From assembly GCA_944380765.1 (NCBI GenBank), contig CALWIO010000006.1, positions 1-64,000 of the forward strand: DNA of 64,000 nucleotides, given 5' to 3'. Origin of the DNA: an uncultured Clostridia bacterium (GTDB lineage: Bacteria > Bacillota > Clostridia > Oscillospirales > Acutalibacteraceae). Position numbers and translations under genes: made by a program. This document shows positions 41,451 through 49,677 of the stretch, one piece after another (positions within the stretch are counted from its first letter, which is position 1; every line of letters begins with the position of its first letter). A model generated the notes under the pieces. That model worked only from the letters and a program-made list of their open reading frames with translations. It ran no database searches and was not told the origin of the DNA.

Positions 41451-43788
41451 AATTCACGAGCTTGCCAAGGATTTCAATATCCAGAGCAAATATATTATAG
41501 AAAAGCTGACCGAGCGCTTTGAGGGGGATAAAAAGTCCCAGACAGCGCTTGAAGACAAGGAACTTGACTATATTTTTGATTTAATAACAAAGGAAAACTC
41601 CGTTGAAAGCTTTGACGAATATTTCACGGCTGTTCCGAAAGAGAAGCCGAAAGAGGAGAAAACCGCCAAAGAGCCGAAGAAAGCGGAGAAAAAGCCTGAC
41701 GCCAAAGAGCCCGCCAAAAAGAGCGCGAAAGCTCCTGCCGAGCCGGCAAAAGCCGCTCCTGAGCAGAAAAAGGCGGAAAAATCCGACAAACCGCTTCAGG
41801 CGCGCACAAAGGGCGAGATGCGCCGTATTGACACGCGCAGCTCTTCTTATGACGCGGACAAATACAACGAAAAATATGAGAATATCGCTCCTGCAAGCGC
41901 CCATAATCAGGATAATATGGTTAAAAAGCAGAAGCTGAAGCAGAAGAGCCAGCAGTACAGAAAACAGGGTATGCGCAGCGGCAGAAAAGAGACCGAGGCG
42001 GAGCGCCTTAAAAGAATTGCCGCCGAGAGAGCCAAGAAGCCGCCCGTTATCACCGTGGGTGATGAAATAACCGTAGGCGAGCTTGCCTCCCGTCTTAAAA
42101 TGACGGCGGCAGAGGTTATCAAAAAGCTGTTTTCACTGGGTATGATGGTAACGGTAAACGAGGTTATCGACTATGACACCGCCGAAATTGTCGCCACAGA
42201 GCTGGGCGCAAAGGTAAACCGCGAGGTTGTAGTCACCATTGAGGAGAGAATTATCGACGATTCTCAGGACGCGGAAGAGGACCTTCTTCCCCGCGACCCG
42301 GTTGTTGTCGTTATGGGCCATGTTGACCACGGCAAGACCTCGCTTCTTGACGCCATAAGGCACACCAATGTTACCGAGACCGAGGCGGGCGGTATTACCC
42401 AGCATATAGGCGCTTACCGTGTTAACTTGAACGGAAACTACATCACATTCCTTGACACTCCCGGTCACGCGGCGTTCACCTCAATGAGAGCGCGCGGAGC
42501 GCAGGCTACGGATATAGCAATACTTGTAGTTGCCGCCGACGACGGAATTATGCCCCAGACTATTGAGGCTATAAACCACGCCAAAGCGGCAGGCGTTGAC
42601 ATAATAGTAGCCATCAACAAGATGGATAAGCCGGGCGCTTCCGTTGACAGGATTATGCAGCAGCTTACCGAGCACGAGCTTGTTCCCGAGGAATGGGGCG
42701 GCGACACAATATGCGTACCCGTTTCGGCAAAGACAAAGATGAACATTGACAAGCTGCTTGAAACCGTGCTTCTCGCGGCTGAGATGAGAGAGCTTAAAGC
42801 CAATCCCAACAGAGCCGCCAAGGGCGTTGTTATTGAAGCCCGCCTTGACAAGGGCAAAGGCCCCATCTCAACGCTGCTTGTTCAGAACGGCACGCTGCAC
42901 ACGGGCGACATTATTGTTGCCGGCCTTGCGGTCGGCAGAGTCCGCGTAATGGTAAATGACAGACACAAGAAAATCAACTCGGCAGGTCCCTCGGTTCCGG
43001 TTGAAATCACCGGCCTTGACGAGGTTCCCCAGTCGGGCGACATATTCAACGCCGTTTCCGACGAGCGTCTCGCGCGCGAGCTTGTTGAGCAGAGAAAGCA
43101 GGAGGCGAAAGAGGAGCAGTTCAGCCAGTTCCAGAAGGTTACTCTTGACAACCTGTTCTCCTCAATTAACGCCGGCAAGATTAAAACTCTTAACATTATC
43201 GTAAAAGCCGATGTTCAGGGCTCGGTTGAGGCGGTCAAGCAGAATCTTGAAAAGCTCTCCAACGAAGAAGTCGCCGTTAAGGTAATTCACGGCGGAGTTG
43301 GCGCTGTAAGCGAATCGGACATTATGCTCGCGAACGCCTCAAACGCGATTATTGTAGGCTTTAATGTGCGTCCCGACCCGGTTGCCGCCGAAGTGGCTGA
43401 GCGTGACGGCGTGGATATGAGAATGTACCGCGTAATTTACGACTGCATTGAGGAAATCGAAAGCGCCATAAAGGGAATGCTCGCTCCTAAATACCGCGAG
43501 GTTCCCCTCGGCAGAATTGAGGTCCGCAGCGTATTCAAGCTGTCAAGCGCGGGCACAATCGCGGGCAGCTATGTGCTTTCGGGCAAGGTCACAAGAAACG
43601 CCCGTATCCGCGTTGTGCGTGACGGAGTTGTTATGACCGAGGACGAAATTGTTTCGCTCAAACGCTTCAAGGACGATGTAAAAGAGGTCGCCGCCGGATA
43701 CGAGTGCGGTATCGGCCTTGAAAAATTCAACGATATTAAAGAGGGCGACATTTTTGAAGCCTTCATTATGGAAGAATACAGAGATTAA
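41434..43788 (+). CDS. infB: Translation initiation factor IF-2
   Basis: The 784-residue GTPase has an N-terminal IF2_N domain ([20 protein letters not shown]) and a Lys/Glu/Ala/Pro-rich linker (70-200). The second N-domain precedes the G domain: [14 protein letters not shown] (G1), DTPGHAAF (G3), NKMDKP (G4). IF-2 domains II-IV follow. It brings initiator tRNA to the 30S subunit. ATG 41434 was chosen over 41428 because GGAGG is 8 nt away. Confidence 0.96.
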   Translation: MTKKYKIHELAKDFNIQSKYIIEKLTERFEGDKKSQTALEDKELDYIFDLITKENSVESFDEYFTAVPKEKPKEEKTAKEPKKAEKKPDAKEPAKKSAKAPAEPAKAAPEQKKAEKSDKPLQARTKGEMRRIDTRSSSYDADKYNEKYENIAPASAHNQDNMVKKQKLKQKSQQYRKQGMRSGRKETEAERLKRIAAERAKKPPVITVGDEITVGELASRLKMTAAEVIKKLFSLGMMVTVNEVIDYDTAEIVATELGAKVNREVVVTIEERIIDDSQDAEEDLLPRDPVVVVMGHVDHGKTSLLDAIRHTNVTETEAGGITQHIGAYRVNLNGNYITFLDTPGHAAFTSMRARGAQATDIAILVVAADDGIMPQTIEAINHAKAAGVDIIVAINKMDKPGASVDRIMQQLTEHELVPEEWGGDTICVPVSAKTKMNIDKLLETVLLAAEMRELKANPNRAAKGVVIEARLDKGKGPISTLLVQNGTLHTGDIIVAGLAVGRVRVMVNDRHKKINSAGPSVPVEITGLDEVPQSGDIFNAVSDERLARELVEQRKQEAKEEQFSQFQKVTLDNLFSSINAGKIKTLNIIVKADVQGSVEAVKQNLEKLSNEEVAVKVIHGGVGAVSESDIMLANASNAIIVGFNVRPDPVAAEVAERDGVDMRMYRVIYDCIEEIESAIKGMLAPKYREVPLGRIEVRSVFKLSSAGTIAGSYVLSGKVTRNARIRVVRDGVVMTEDEIVSLKRFKDDVKEVAAGYECGIGLEKFNDIKEGDIFEAFIMEEYRD

Positions 43789-43799
43789 GGTGAAGAGAT

Positions 43800-44165
43800 A
43801 TGTCAGGTTATCGTGTAGGCAGGGTTTCCGAGGACATAAGGCGGGAAATTACGGCGGTTATCCGCACGCTTGAAGACCCGCGCGTCAGCGGCAGAATTCT
43901 GACGGTAGTGCGCGTTGAGGTAAGCTCCGACTTATCCTTTGCCAAGGTTTATGTAAGTTCCGTAAACGGCATTGACGAGGCAAAGCAGGCGGTAAAAGGA
44001 CTTGAAAGCGCGACCGGTCTTATACGCCGCGAGGTCGGCGGCAGGCTTCGCCTTAGAAAAACGCCGGAGCTTAAATTCATAGCGGACGATTCGGTTGAAC
44101 AGGGAATAGAGATTTTCAAAAAAATAGAAAATTTCGGTATGAGGGATGAAAATGACGAGGATTGA
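43800..44165 (+). CDS. rbfA: Ribosome-binding factor A
   Basis: The 121-residue protein has the RbfA KH-like fold: GRVSEDIRREITAVIRTLED, DLSFAKVYVS and IRREVGGRLRLRKTPELKF. It acts in late 30S maturation and cold adaptation. It sits 11 nt after infB and overlaps nrnA. Confidence 0.95.
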   Translation: MSGYRVGRVSEDIRREITAVIRTLEDPRVSGRILTVVRVEVSSDLSFAKVYVSSVNGIDEAKQAVKGLESATGLIRREVGGRLRLRKTPELKFIADDSVEQGIEIFKKIENFGMRDENDED

Positions 44166-45102
44166 TTCGGCAAAATGCGCGGCTCTTTTAAAGGAAAACG
44201 ATAATTTCCTTATTTTAGCCCATGCGAATCCGGACGGAGACACGCTCGGCAGCGCTTTCGCGCTTCACCGCATTCTTTCCGTCTGCGGCAAGAAAAGCGC
44301 GGTTCGCTGCGCGGACGAAATACACGGCAAATATTCCTATTTGTTTGACGATATTGACAACGGCGATATAGAATTTGATAAAATCATAGCCGTTGATGTA
44401 GCCGACAAAAGCCTTTTGGGCGACAGCTTTGCCGCCCTTTACGGCGACAGGGTTTTTCTCTGCATTGACCATCACATGTCAAACCGGGAGTATTCCGAGT
44501 ACCTTTTGCTTGAAGACCGTGCAGCCACCGCTGAGATAATTTACAGGCTCGCGGGCGAGCTGGGCGTTGAAACAAGCGGCAAAATAGCCGACTGCATATA
44601 TACGGGCATAGCTACGGACACGGGCTGTTTTATGTTCTCGAACACCACGCCCGGCACCCACAGAATAGCCGCTGAAATGATTGAAAAGGGCGCCGATTAC
44701 GCCCTTATTAACCGCGCGATGTTTGAAACGAAAACTCTTTCGTATCTTCGGCTTGAACAGATGGCGGTTTCATCAATAGAGCTTAAATTCGGCGGCAAAT
44801 GCGCCGTAATGACCATTACTCAGGATATGTTCCGCGAAAGCGGCTCAAACGAGAGCGAGTGTGACGGAATAGCGGCTCTCCCGAGAAAAATTGAGGGCGT
44901 GGCAATCGGAATTACCGTGCGCGAGCGCAAAGACGGCTCCTACAAGGTTTCGCTCAGAACAGTTGAGCCTTATGACGCCGCCGAAATCTGCGCTGAACTC
45001 GGCGGAGGCGGTCACAACCGGGCCGCGGGCTGTGAATTTTACTGTCCGCTTAGCGAAGCGAAAGCCGTTTTGCTTGACGCTGTAAAGGCGGCTCTTGTAT
45101 GA
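44152..45102 (+). CDS. nrnA: DHH/DHHA1 phosphoesterase (NrnA-type oligoribonuclease/pAp phosphatase)
   Basis: The 316-residue protein has the DHH-family motifs ILAHANPDGDTLGSA (II), VDVAD, the name-giving IDHHMSN (III) and IATDTGCF. The DHHA1 substrate site ELGGGGHNRAAG is near the C-terminus. It degrades nanoRNA and dephosphorylates pAp in Firmicutes. ATG 44152 has GAGGG 6-7 nt upstream; ATG 44146 is too close to it. It overlaps both rbfA and truB. Confidence 0.92.
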   Translation: MTRIDSAKCAALLKENDNFLILAHANPDGDTLGSAFALHRILSVCGKKSAVRCADEIHGKYSYLFDDIDNGDIEFDKIIAVDVADKSLLGDSFAALYGDRVFLCIDHHMSNREYSEYLLLEDRAATAEIIYRLAGELGVETSGKIADCIYTGIATDTGCFMFSNTTPGTHRIAAEMIEKGADYALINRAMFETKTLSYLRLEQMAVSSIELKFGGKCAVMTITQDMFRESGSNESECDGIAALPRKIEGVAIGITVRERKDGSYKVSLRTVEPYDAAEICAELGGGGHNRAAGCEFYCPLSEAKAVLLDAVKAALV

Positions 45103-45992
45103 CCGGTATTATTTGTATTGACAAGCCGCAGGGAATGACCTCCTTTTCGGCTGTAAAAAAAGCCGCCCGCATTCTCGGCGTCAAAAAAGCCGGGCATACG
45201 GGAACGCTTGACCCTATGGCTACGGGCGTGCTTGTAGTAATGCTTTCCGGCTGCACAAGGTTTTCGGAACTTTTGCCGGAACACAAAAAAAGCTACCGGG
45301 CAAGGGTGAGTCTCGGTATTGTCACAGACACGCTTGACATTACGGGAAAGGTGCTTTCCCGGCAGACTCCCCATGTGACCGAGGAACAGCTTTCAGAGGC
45401 ATGCTCGCGGTTTACAGGCGGGATAATGCAGACGCCGCCGATGTTTTCGGCAGTCAAGAAAGACGGAAAAAGGCTTTACAGCTTAGCCCGTCAGGGTATA
45501 GTCACCGAGCGGGAACAGCGCAAAGTTATTATTGAAAGCCTTAAAGTTTACGGCTTTGACGGCTCGGAATTCTGCCTTGACATTACCTGTTCGGCAGGGA
45601 CATATATCCGTTCGCTGTGCGACGACATAGGCAGCATCCTCGGCTGCGGCGCGGCTCTTAAAGAGCTCCGCAGAACAGCCGCCAACGGTTTTTCGGTTGA
45701 GAACGCCGTCACCCTTGAAAGGCTGGAACAGCTAAAAAACGAAAACCGTGCCGAACAAGCGGTAATTCCCCTTGAAAAAGCGCTGTCGGCATATTCGGAA
45801 ATTGAGGTTACCTCCGCGCAGACTAAACGCTTTTACAACGGCGGCGAGCTTGACGGCAAAAGGCTCGGCGGTTATTTTGAGGCGGGAATTTACAGGGTTT
45901 ATTCGCCCGAAAGAAAGCTGCTGGGGCTCGGCGAGATATTAAACGGCGGCGGCGACCTTACGGTAAAGAGAGTGCTTGTATCAGATGAGTAA
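45099..45992 (+). CDS. truB: tRNA pseudouridine-55 synthase
   Basis: The 297-residue protein has ICIDKPQGMTSFSAV, the catalytic loop GHTGTLDPMATGVLVV with the nucleophilic Asp, and CSAGTYIRSLCDDIG. It makes pseudouridine at position 55 in the T-loop of tRNAs. It starts at the ATGA overlap with nrnA and overlaps ribF by 8 bp. Confidence 0.95.
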   Translation: MTGIICIDKPQGMTSFSAVKKAARILGVKKAGHTGTLDPMATGVLVVMLSGCTRFSELLPEHKKSYRARVSLGIVTDTLDITGKVLSRQTPHVTEEQLSEACSRFTGGIMQTPPMFSAVKKDGKRLYSLARQGIVTEREQRKVIIESLKVYGFDGSEFCLDITCSAGTYIRSLCDDIGSILGCGAALKELRRTAANGFSVENAVTLERLEQLKNENRAEQAVIPLEKALSAYSEIEVTSAQTKRFYNGGELDGKRLGGYFEAGIYRVYSPERKLLGLGEILNGGGDLTVKRVLVSDE

Positions 45993-46884
45993 ATTAGCTT
46001 TGGCTCTGGGTACCTTTGACGGGCTGCACAGAGGTCATATAAATGTGCTTAACACGGCGAAGTCCTTTGAAAAAGACGGGCTTCTGCCCGCTATGCTCTT
46101 TTTTGACGCTCATCCGCAAAAGGTTATACGCGGTTCTTCGCCCCCTCTGCTTATCACCGCGGAGGACAAGGAAAAATATGTGCGCGATATGGGAATAACC
46201 CCCGTTTTTATAAACTTTTCGCAGATAAAGGATTTGAGCGCCGAGGAATTTGTGCGCGGCGTCTTAAAGGAAAAGCTCAACTGCGGAGCCGTTATAAGCG
46301 GCGGCAATTTCCGCTTCGGGAAAGGCGGAGCGGCAAACAGTAAAATTCTTTGGACTTTGTGCGAAAAATATGGTATAATTTACAAGCAGGCGCAAAGCGT
46401 GCTTTATAAGGGCGAGATGATAAGCGCCACAAGAATACGCGCGGCTCTCGCCGAGGGCGACATTGAGAGCGCCAACGCTATGCTCGGCAGGAATTTTTCC
46501 TATGATTTTCTTGTTGTAGAGGGCAACAAGATAGGCAAAAAATATCTCGGCTTTCCCACAATCAACCAGCATTTTCCCCCTGATTTTATAAATCTTCGGC
46601 ACGGGGTTTACGCTTCGCAGTCGATAGTCGATTCAAAAACATACCCCTCGGTTACAAATTTCGGCTGTCACCCCACAATAGGCGGTGACGCGGTTTTGAG
46701 CGAAACCTGCATACTGGGTTTTGACGGCAACCTTTATTACCGGAAAATCAAGGTGGAGCTTCTGAGCTTTCTGCGTGATGAAAAAAAGTTCGCCTCAAAA
46801 GAAGAGCTTAAAGCGCAGATTGACAAAGACAGTAAATCAGCTGTTGAAATTTTCAGCAGTAAAAATAACTTTATGAAAGAGTGA
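45985..46884 (+). CDS. ribF: Bifunctional riboflavin kinase/FAD synthetase
   Basis: The 299-residue protein has an N-terminal FMN adenylyltransferase domain (LALGTFDGLHRGHINVL; SGGNFRFGKGGAA; SATRIRAAL). A C-terminal riboflavin kinase domain follows (GKKYLGFPTINQ; HGVYAS; VTNFGCHPTIGG). It makes FMN and FAD in the cytoplasm. Start ATG 45985 overlaps the truB stop; the upstream ribosome site is weak, suggesting coupling. Confidence 0.94.
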   Translation: MSKLALALGTFDGLHRGHINVLNTAKSFEKDGLLPAMLFFDAHPQKVIRGSSPPLLITAEDKEKYVRDMGITPVFINFSQIKDLSAEEFVRGVLKEKLNCGAVISGGNFRFGKGGAANSKILWTLCEKYGIIYKQAQSVLYKGEMISATRIRAALAEGDIESANAMLGRNFSYDFLVVEGNKIGKKYLGFPTINQHFPPDFINLRHGVYASQSIVDSKTYPSVTNFGCHPTIGGDAVLSETCILGFDGNLYYRKIKVELLSFLRDEKKFASKEELKAQIDKDSKSAVEIFSSKNNFMKE

Positions 46885-46888
46885 TATT

Positions 46889-48097
46889 ATGACAAATCTT
46901 CAAAAAGCGTTTTACCGCGTTTACCAGAAGGTAATGTTCGTGTTTATGCTTTTCCTTGACTGGTCCGAGCCGCAGACTCTTACCGGTCCCGGCAGCATAA
47001 AGAAACTGCCCGCGCTCATCAAGGAAAAGGGACTTTCAAAGGTGCTTATCGTCACCGATAAAGGTCTTATGGGGCTGGGACTTCTCAACGGACTTTTTGA
47101 CGAGCTTACAAAAACCGGTATCGGCTATGTGGTTTACGACGGCGTTCAGCCCAACCCCTCGATTGAAAATATTGAGGAAGCAAGAGCCATGTATGTGGAA
47201 AACGGCTGTCAGGGCATTATCGCCTTCGGCGGCGGCTCGCCCATGGACTGCGCTAAAATCGCGGCGGCAAGAGTTGTCCGTCCTAATAAGCCCGTTGAAA
47301 AAATGCGCGGCGTTATGAAAATTCTTCATCCCCTGCCCCCCTTCTTCGCTGTTCCCACAACCGCGGGCACAGGCTCTGAAACCACTCTCGCGGCGGTTGT
47401 CACAAATACCAAAACCCATGAGAAAAACGCCTGTAACGACCCGGTTCTCCGTCCCAAGTACGCGGTGCTTGACCCCGAACTTACAGTGGGACTTCCTCCG
47501 CACATCACCTCCACAACCGGTATGGACGCTCTGACTCACGCTGTTGAGGCTTACATAGGCAAGAGCAATGTGAAGTCCACCCTTGACTATGCCGAAAGAG
47601 CCACAAAGATGATTTTTGAAAATATTGAAACCGCTTACAATGACGGCAAAAACATTGAGGCGAGAAATCAGATGCTTTTGGCATCGTTCTATGCAGGTAT
47701 GGCGTTTACAAGAGCCTATGTAGGTTATGTTCACGCTATCGCCCACAACCTCGGCGGTCAGTACGGCATACCCCACGGACTTGCCAACGCCGTTATTCTT
47801 CCCGTTGTGCTTGAAGCTTACGGTGAAGCGGTTTACGATAAGCTTGCCGCTCTGGCGGACATTGTAGGAATTACGGGCGACACAGCCGCCGACAAGGCAA
47901 AGGCGTTTATCGCCGAGATTTACGCAATGAACGAGAGAATGAATATTCCCAAAGGCTTTACCCAGATAAAGGAAGAGGATATTCCCGTTATAGTTGAGCG
48001 CGCTGTAAAAGAGGGCAACCCGCTGTATCCCGTTCCCGTTATCTACGGCAAGGAAGAGATTGAGAAAATTGTCCGTTCGCTGATGATAACCGAATAA
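46889..48097 (+). CDS. Iron-containing alcohol dehydrogenase
   Basis: The 402-residue protein has the NAD(P) motif AFGGGSPMDCAK, PTTAGTGSETT, and metal ligands in GMDALTHAVEAYI and HAIAHNLGGQYGIPHG (three His plus Asp). The first 20 residues (LQKAFYRVYQKVMFVFMLFL) form a hydrophobic extension not typical of BdhA/DhaT. It reduces an aldehyde or oxidises an alcohol in fermentation; substrate unknown. It starts 4 nt after ribF, but the terminator lies after this gene, so it may ride on the translation operon. Confidence 0.9.
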   Translation: MTNLQKAFYRVYQKVMFVFMLFLDWSEPQTLTGPGSIKKLPALIKEKGLSKVLIVTDKGLMGLGLLNGLFDELTKTGIGYVVYDGVQPNPSIENIEEARAMYVENGCQGIIAFGGGSPMDCAKIAAARVVRPNKPVEKMRGVMKILHPLPPFFAVPTTAGTGSETTLAAVVTNTKTHEKNACNDPVLRPKYAVLDPELTVGLPPHITSTTGMDALTHAVEAYIGKSNVKSTLDYAERATKMIFENIETAYNDGKNIEARNQMLLASFYAGMAFTRAYVGYVHAIAHNLGGQYGIPHGLANAVILPVVLEAYGEAVYDKLAALADIVGITGDTAADKAKAFIAEIYAMNERMNIPKGFTQIKEEDIPVIVERAVKEGNPLYPVPVIYGKEEIEKIVRSLMITE

Positions 48098-48110
48098 GCA
48101 AAACCTGTTA

Positions 48111-48138
48111 GGCCGCGGCTTTCTGCCGCGGCTTTTTT
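48111..48138 (+). terminator. Terminator after the iron alcohol dehydrogenase
   Basis: Two copies of GCCGCGGC separated by TTTCT form an 8-bp stem, followed by six T. Confidence 0.85.
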
Positions 48139-48230
48139 CTTTGCTTTTCCGGCGGATTTTATATGTTAATAAGCGGCTTATCCGTTTTTTATTGACAGCT
48201 TAATTTAAGCACAAATCAAGGCTGTGATTA

Positions 48231-48259
48231 TTGACAATTCAAGCTGCTTTTGCTATACT
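48231..48259 (+). promoter_or_regulatory. padR promoter
   Basis: TTGACA, 17 bp, TATACT. The -10 element is itself the first part of the operator palindrome. Confidence 0.85.
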
Positions 48260-48289
48260 ATGTATTGATAGTTAGTAATACATAGTATA
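48254..48289. promoter_or_regulatory. PadR-type operator
   Basis: A perfect 13-bp inverted repeat TATACTATGTATT/AATACATAGTATA with a 10-bp spacer overlaps the -10 and the start region. PadR regulators bind ATGTAT-type palindromes, so autorepression by the next gene is expected. Confidence 0.8.
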
Positions 48290-48301
48290 GAGGGAAAAGC
48301 C

Positions 48302-48649
48302 TTGAACAGTAAATTTGCTCAGCAATTTAAAAAGGGCGCGCTTGAAATGGTGCTGCTTGAAATAATCAGCCGCGGCGAAACCTACGGCTATGAAATCATA
48401 TCTCAGCTTAACGGGCAGGGCGGCAGGGTGTTCGCTCCCGCCCGTGACGGGACAATATATCCCCTGCTTTACCGGTTGGAAAGCAACGGGCTTATTTCAA
48501 GCCGCAGCGTTTTTTCGGTCGCCAGCGGAAACGCCAAAAAATATTACTCTCTTACGGAACAGGGCGAGAAAGCTTTGGGCGAGATGAAAGCCTACTGGCA
48601 GGAATATATAAAGAGCGTGAACAGCTTTGTGGCGGAAAGCGGGGAATAA
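48302..48649 (+). CDS. PadR-family transcriptional regulator
   Basis: The 115-residue protein has the PadR winged helix (KKGALEMVLLEIISRGETYG, YEIISQLN; the wing DGTIYPLLYRLESNGLISSR) and a C-terminal dimer helix. It starts at TTG 48302 with GAGGG 7 nt upstream. It is followed after 2 nt by a DUF1700-type membrane protein, the usual partner. It probably represses its own promoter; the inducer is unknown, though many such pairs respond to membrane-active compounds. Confidence 0.9.
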   Translation: MNSKFAQQFKKGALEMVLLEIISRGETYGYEIISQLNGQGGRVFAPARDGTIYPLLYRLESNGLISSRSVFSVASGNAKKYYSLTEQGEKALGEMKAYWQEYIKSVNSFVAESGE

Positions 48650-48651
48650 AA

Positions 48652-49125
48652 ATGGACAGAACAAAATACTTAAAAGAGGTAAAAAGGCGGCTTAAACTGC
48701 CCGCGGAAATGAAAAGCGAGATATTACGCTCTCTTGAAGAAAGCCTTGACTGCGCCGACGAGTCGGGCGAAGAGTTTTCCCGGACTGTTGAGCGCATAGG
48801 AAAACCCGCAGACTTTGCGCGCGACATAATGCAGAGCGTTGAGCTCACCGCCGACGAAAAAAGGCGTACTAAGCGCGCGAGAGCTTTTTTGTTTGCGTTT
48901 TTGATTTTTTCGGTTGCGGCTGTCTGCGCTACGCTGAGTTTTGCCGTTCCGATTATTTATATGAAATCTCGCGGCGCCATAGGGTACGCGGACGCGCCCA
49001 CTCAGATTGCCGTAGCTTCCGCTGCGGGAATAAACGCCGAAGCGGCAGTCTGCGCTTTTCTTTGGATTGCGGCGGCCGCGGCGTTTATATTGCGCCTTAT
49101 TGCAAAAAGAAAACGCGCCCGGTAA
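48652..49125 (+). CDS. DUF1700/HAAS-type membrane protein
   Basis: The 157-residue protein has an N-terminal four-helix HAAS-like domain (YLKEVKRRLKLPAEMKSEIL, VERIGKPADFARDIM), then two or three transmembrane helices (about 82-150) and a basic tail. Proteins of this type follow PadR regulators in Firmicutes and are thought to sense or relay membrane stress. It starts 2 nt after padR. Confidence 0.78.
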   Translation: MDRTKYLKEVKRRLKLPAEMKSEILRSLEESLDCADESGEEFSRTVERIGKPADFARDIMQSVELTADEKRRTKRARAFLFAFLIFSVAAVCATLSFAVPIIYMKSRGAIGYADAPTQIAVASAAGINAEAAVCAFLWIAAAAAFILRLIAKRKRAR

Positions 49126-49157
49126 ACCGCGCGCTGTTATACTTACGGAGGAATACT

Positions 49158-49622
49158 ATGAAAACCACCGTCCGCCGGACAGCGGCTGCCGCCGTATTTT
49201 TAATTTTTACATTGCTTATGCTGTCGGGCTGTTCTGAAACCGACGCAGGCAAAGCCGGCTTGCAGGCGCCCTCGCTTCCCTTAAAGGAATACACCACCTC
49301 CGCTTTTCAAGGCGGCGTGCCGGTTCCCGACGGCGCTGAAATTTATGAATTAACACAGGGCAGTACGAAAGAATACGAGCACTACGCCTATACTTTTGAA
49401 AACTTTACCCTTGAAGAGGCAAAGGAATATATAGCGCTTTTGGAGGAAACGGTTGTCACCGAACGGGTAATGTATGAAATTGACAGCTCAAATGACTACC
49501 CGGTACTGAGCTATTTTTCCCATTTTGACGGCGGCTCGGTTTCGCTTTCACAGAGCGGTGACAGCGGCGGCATTACGATAAACATAAAAATATCGCAGAC
49601 GGAAATTTACAGCGGCATTTAA
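49158..49622 (+). CDS. Putative lipoprotein
   Basis: The 154-residue protein has a basic n-region, a hydrophobic core and a lipobox LSGC with Cys near residue 25. The mature part (VPVPDGAEIYELTQGS, YTFENFTLEEAKEYIALLEE) looks like a small alpha/beta domain seen in uncharacterised Firmicute lipoproteins. It is likely cotranscribed with the padR pair (32-nt gap, GGAGG at 49147). Function unknown. Confidence 0.78.
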   Translation: MKTTVRRTAAAAVFLIFTLLMLSGCSETDAGKAGLQAPSLPLKEYTTSAFQGGVPVPDGAEIYELTQGSTKEYEHYAYTFENFTLEEAKEYIALLEETVVTERVMYEIDSSNDYPVLSYFSHFDGGSVSLSQSGDSGGITINIKISQTEIYSGI

Positions 49623-49640
49623 CTGAAAATAGGCTTAAAA

Positions 49641-49672
49641 AAGCGGAACGGCTTTCACCGTTCCGCTTTTTC
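49641..49672. terminator. Bidirectional terminator between the lipoprotein gene and valS
   Basis: A perfect 11-bp stem AAGCGGAACGG/CCGTTCCGCTT with a 6-nt loop, flanked by A-run and T-run. Confidence 0.85.
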
Positions 49673-49677
49673 AGCGT

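Noticed and set aside
47036..47776. 246-codon minus-strand frame
   Set aside because: Antisense to the iron alcohol dehydrogenase, which has all metal-binding motifs; the antisense frame reads as low-similarity His/Cys-rich noise.
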